A DNA stretch of 6,206 nt from Caldilineaceae bacterium (GTDB lineage Bacteria; Chloroflexota; Anaerolineae; Caldilineales; Caldilineaceae). A program made the translations under genes and the position numbers. Where the stretch lies: assembly GCA_028819675.1 (NCBI GenBank), contig JAPPKT010000457.1, positions 1 through 6,206 of the forward strand, written 5' to 3'. This document shows, one piece after another, positions 5,371 to 6,206 of the stretch. The notes beneath the pieces are model-generated. The model made no database searches, was not told where the DNA came from, and saw only the letters and a program-made list of their open reading frames with translations. Every line of letters begins with the position of its first letter. Positions within the stretch are counted from its first letter, which is position 1.

Positions 5371-6206
5371 CTATGACCAAAGGAGCGACAGTTCGGTTTC
5401 CGGATCGAAAAGCTGCACTTTGTCGCCGTCGAACTGAAGCCGCACCGGATCGCCAATTTGCAGTGGTTGGCGCGGATCGGCCAGAACGAAGAGATGCAGA
5501 TCGTCGATACGCACATCCACCAAATTATCGCGCCCAAGCGGTTCAACCACAAATACCTCGCCTTGCGCACTATCGCTTGAACCGGCGGCACCCGGAATAA
5601 GAGTAATATCCTCCGGCCTGACGCCGGCGATTATCTCTTCCTTGCCTGCCGCCAGGCTGCCCCGCTCCGGCGGCAGCTTGATTTCAAGGTTTTGCCTCCT
5701 TGCCAGGAGGCGTTCCCCTTCGCGGAAAACCCGTACATCGAATAGATTCATTGGCGGGTTGCCGACGAAACCGGCGATGAAGATCGTGCGCGGCCGCTCG
5801 TAGAGTTCGTTGGGCGGCGCGTAGGCCTGGAGCTTGCCCTCCTGCATGACGGCGATGCGGTCGGCCATGGTCATGGCCTCCACCTGGTCGTGGGTGACGT
5901 AGATGGAGGTGATCCCCAGATCGAGTTGCAGGCGCTTGATCTCGCTGCGCATGGTCAGGCGCAGACGGGCGTCCAGATTGGAAAGAGGTTCATCGAAGAG
6001 GAGGAGGCTCGGTTCCTTGACAAGGGCGCGCCCGAGGGCTACTCGCTGCTGCTGCCCACCGGAGAGTTGGGCAGGGCGGCGGTCGAGCAAGTGGCCGATG
6101 CCCATCATATCGGCGACGCGCTGCACACGGTCCTCCATCTCGGCGGTGGGCGATTTCTTGAGTTTGAGGGGGTAGCCGATGTTCTGGCGGACGCTCATGT
6201 GGGGGT
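5371..6206 (-). CDS. ABC transporter ATP-binding protein, CUT1/MalK-UgpC type (5' end cut off)
   Basis: The gene runs off the right edge: about 277 residues of an expected 350-370 are present and the Walker A end is outside. The frame stays open past the internal ATG at 6198, and the preceding codons give PHMSVRQNI, the usual segment after the Q-loop, so 6198 is not the start. Counting from that Met, the signature LSGGQQQR is at 45-52, Walker B LLLFDEP at 65-71, the D-loop SNLDA at 73-77 and the switch His at 103 (YVTHDQ). A C-terminal TOBE/OB region follows (GVRPEDITL at 192-200 onward), typical of carbohydrate importers such as MalK and UgpC. It would drive uptake of a sugar, polyol or glycerophosphodiester from the cytoplasmic face of the membrane. 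Permease and binding-protein genes are not in view. It is probably the penultimate gene of an operon ending with the lipoprotein. Confidence 0.92.
   Translation of the reverse strand, partial: PHMSVRQNIGYPLKLKKSPTAEMEDRVQRVADMMGIGHLLDRRPAQLSGGQQQRVALGRALVKEPSLLLFDEPLSNLDARLRLTMRSEIKRLQLDLGITSIYVTHDQVEAMTMADRIAVMQEGKLQAYAPPNELYERPRTIFIAGFVGNPPMNLFDVRVFREGERLLARRQNLEIKLPPERGSLAAGKEEIIAGVRPEDITLIPGAAGSSDSAQGEVFVVEPLGRDNLVDVRIDDLHLFVLADPRQPLQIGDPVRLQFDGDKVQLFDPETELSLLWS

Overview
The window looks like accessory metabolic DNA from a GC-rich, environmental, Chloroflexota-like bacterium (perhaps a Caldilineaceae/Anaerolineae-type lineage). That assignment is inference. It rests on the gene mix (PhyH-type dioxygenase, enolase-superfamily sugar-acid-type enzyme, AraC/GyrI regulator, sugar ABC ATPase, beta-propeller lipoprotein) and on two copies of a short 'gggcaccc...gggtgccc' hairpin repeat of a kind I associate with such genomes. 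No rRNA, tRNA, CRISPR, transposase or phage gene is visible. The first 46 bases are a G-run/C-run low-complexity block that looks like a contig-end artefact.

Layout: (1) 47-308 is a non-coding leader with a purine-rich repeat, an inverted repeat, a 14-bp palindrome and a possible promoter. (2) 309-1151 (+) is a phytanoyl-CoA dioxygenase-family non-heme Fe(II)/2-oxoglutarate enzyme with all expected ligands. (3) 1152-1227 is filled by a purine-rich imperfect inverted repeat between converging genes, a likely bidirectional terminator. (4) 1228-2628 (-) is an AraC-type regulator with two tandem GyrI-like ligand-binding domains. A strong internal ribosome-binding site and ATG sit exactly at the domain junction. 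(5) 2629-2921 is a divergent intergenic region with two identical 32-nt hairpin repeats. (6) 2922-4085 (+) is an enolase-superfamily (mandelate racemase-like) enzyme. (7) 4103-5368 (-) is a beta-propeller lipoprotein, and (8) 5371-6206 (-) is a CUT1/MalK-type ABC ATPase cut by the window end. These last two are tightly linked, with a 2-nt gap.

How it may fit together: the AraC/GyrI regulator is divergent from the enolase-family gene and convergent with the dioxygenase, so it is the obvious candidate regulator of either. The ABC ATPase presumably serves a sugar or polyol importer whose other subunits lie beyond the right edge, with the propeller lipoprotein co-translated behind it. The whole may be a catabolic locus for sugar acids or other oxygenated organics, but no substrate can be read from the sequence. 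I found no convincing new defence or mobile system. The most interesting feature is the nested 'gene within a gene' at the AraC/GyrI junction.
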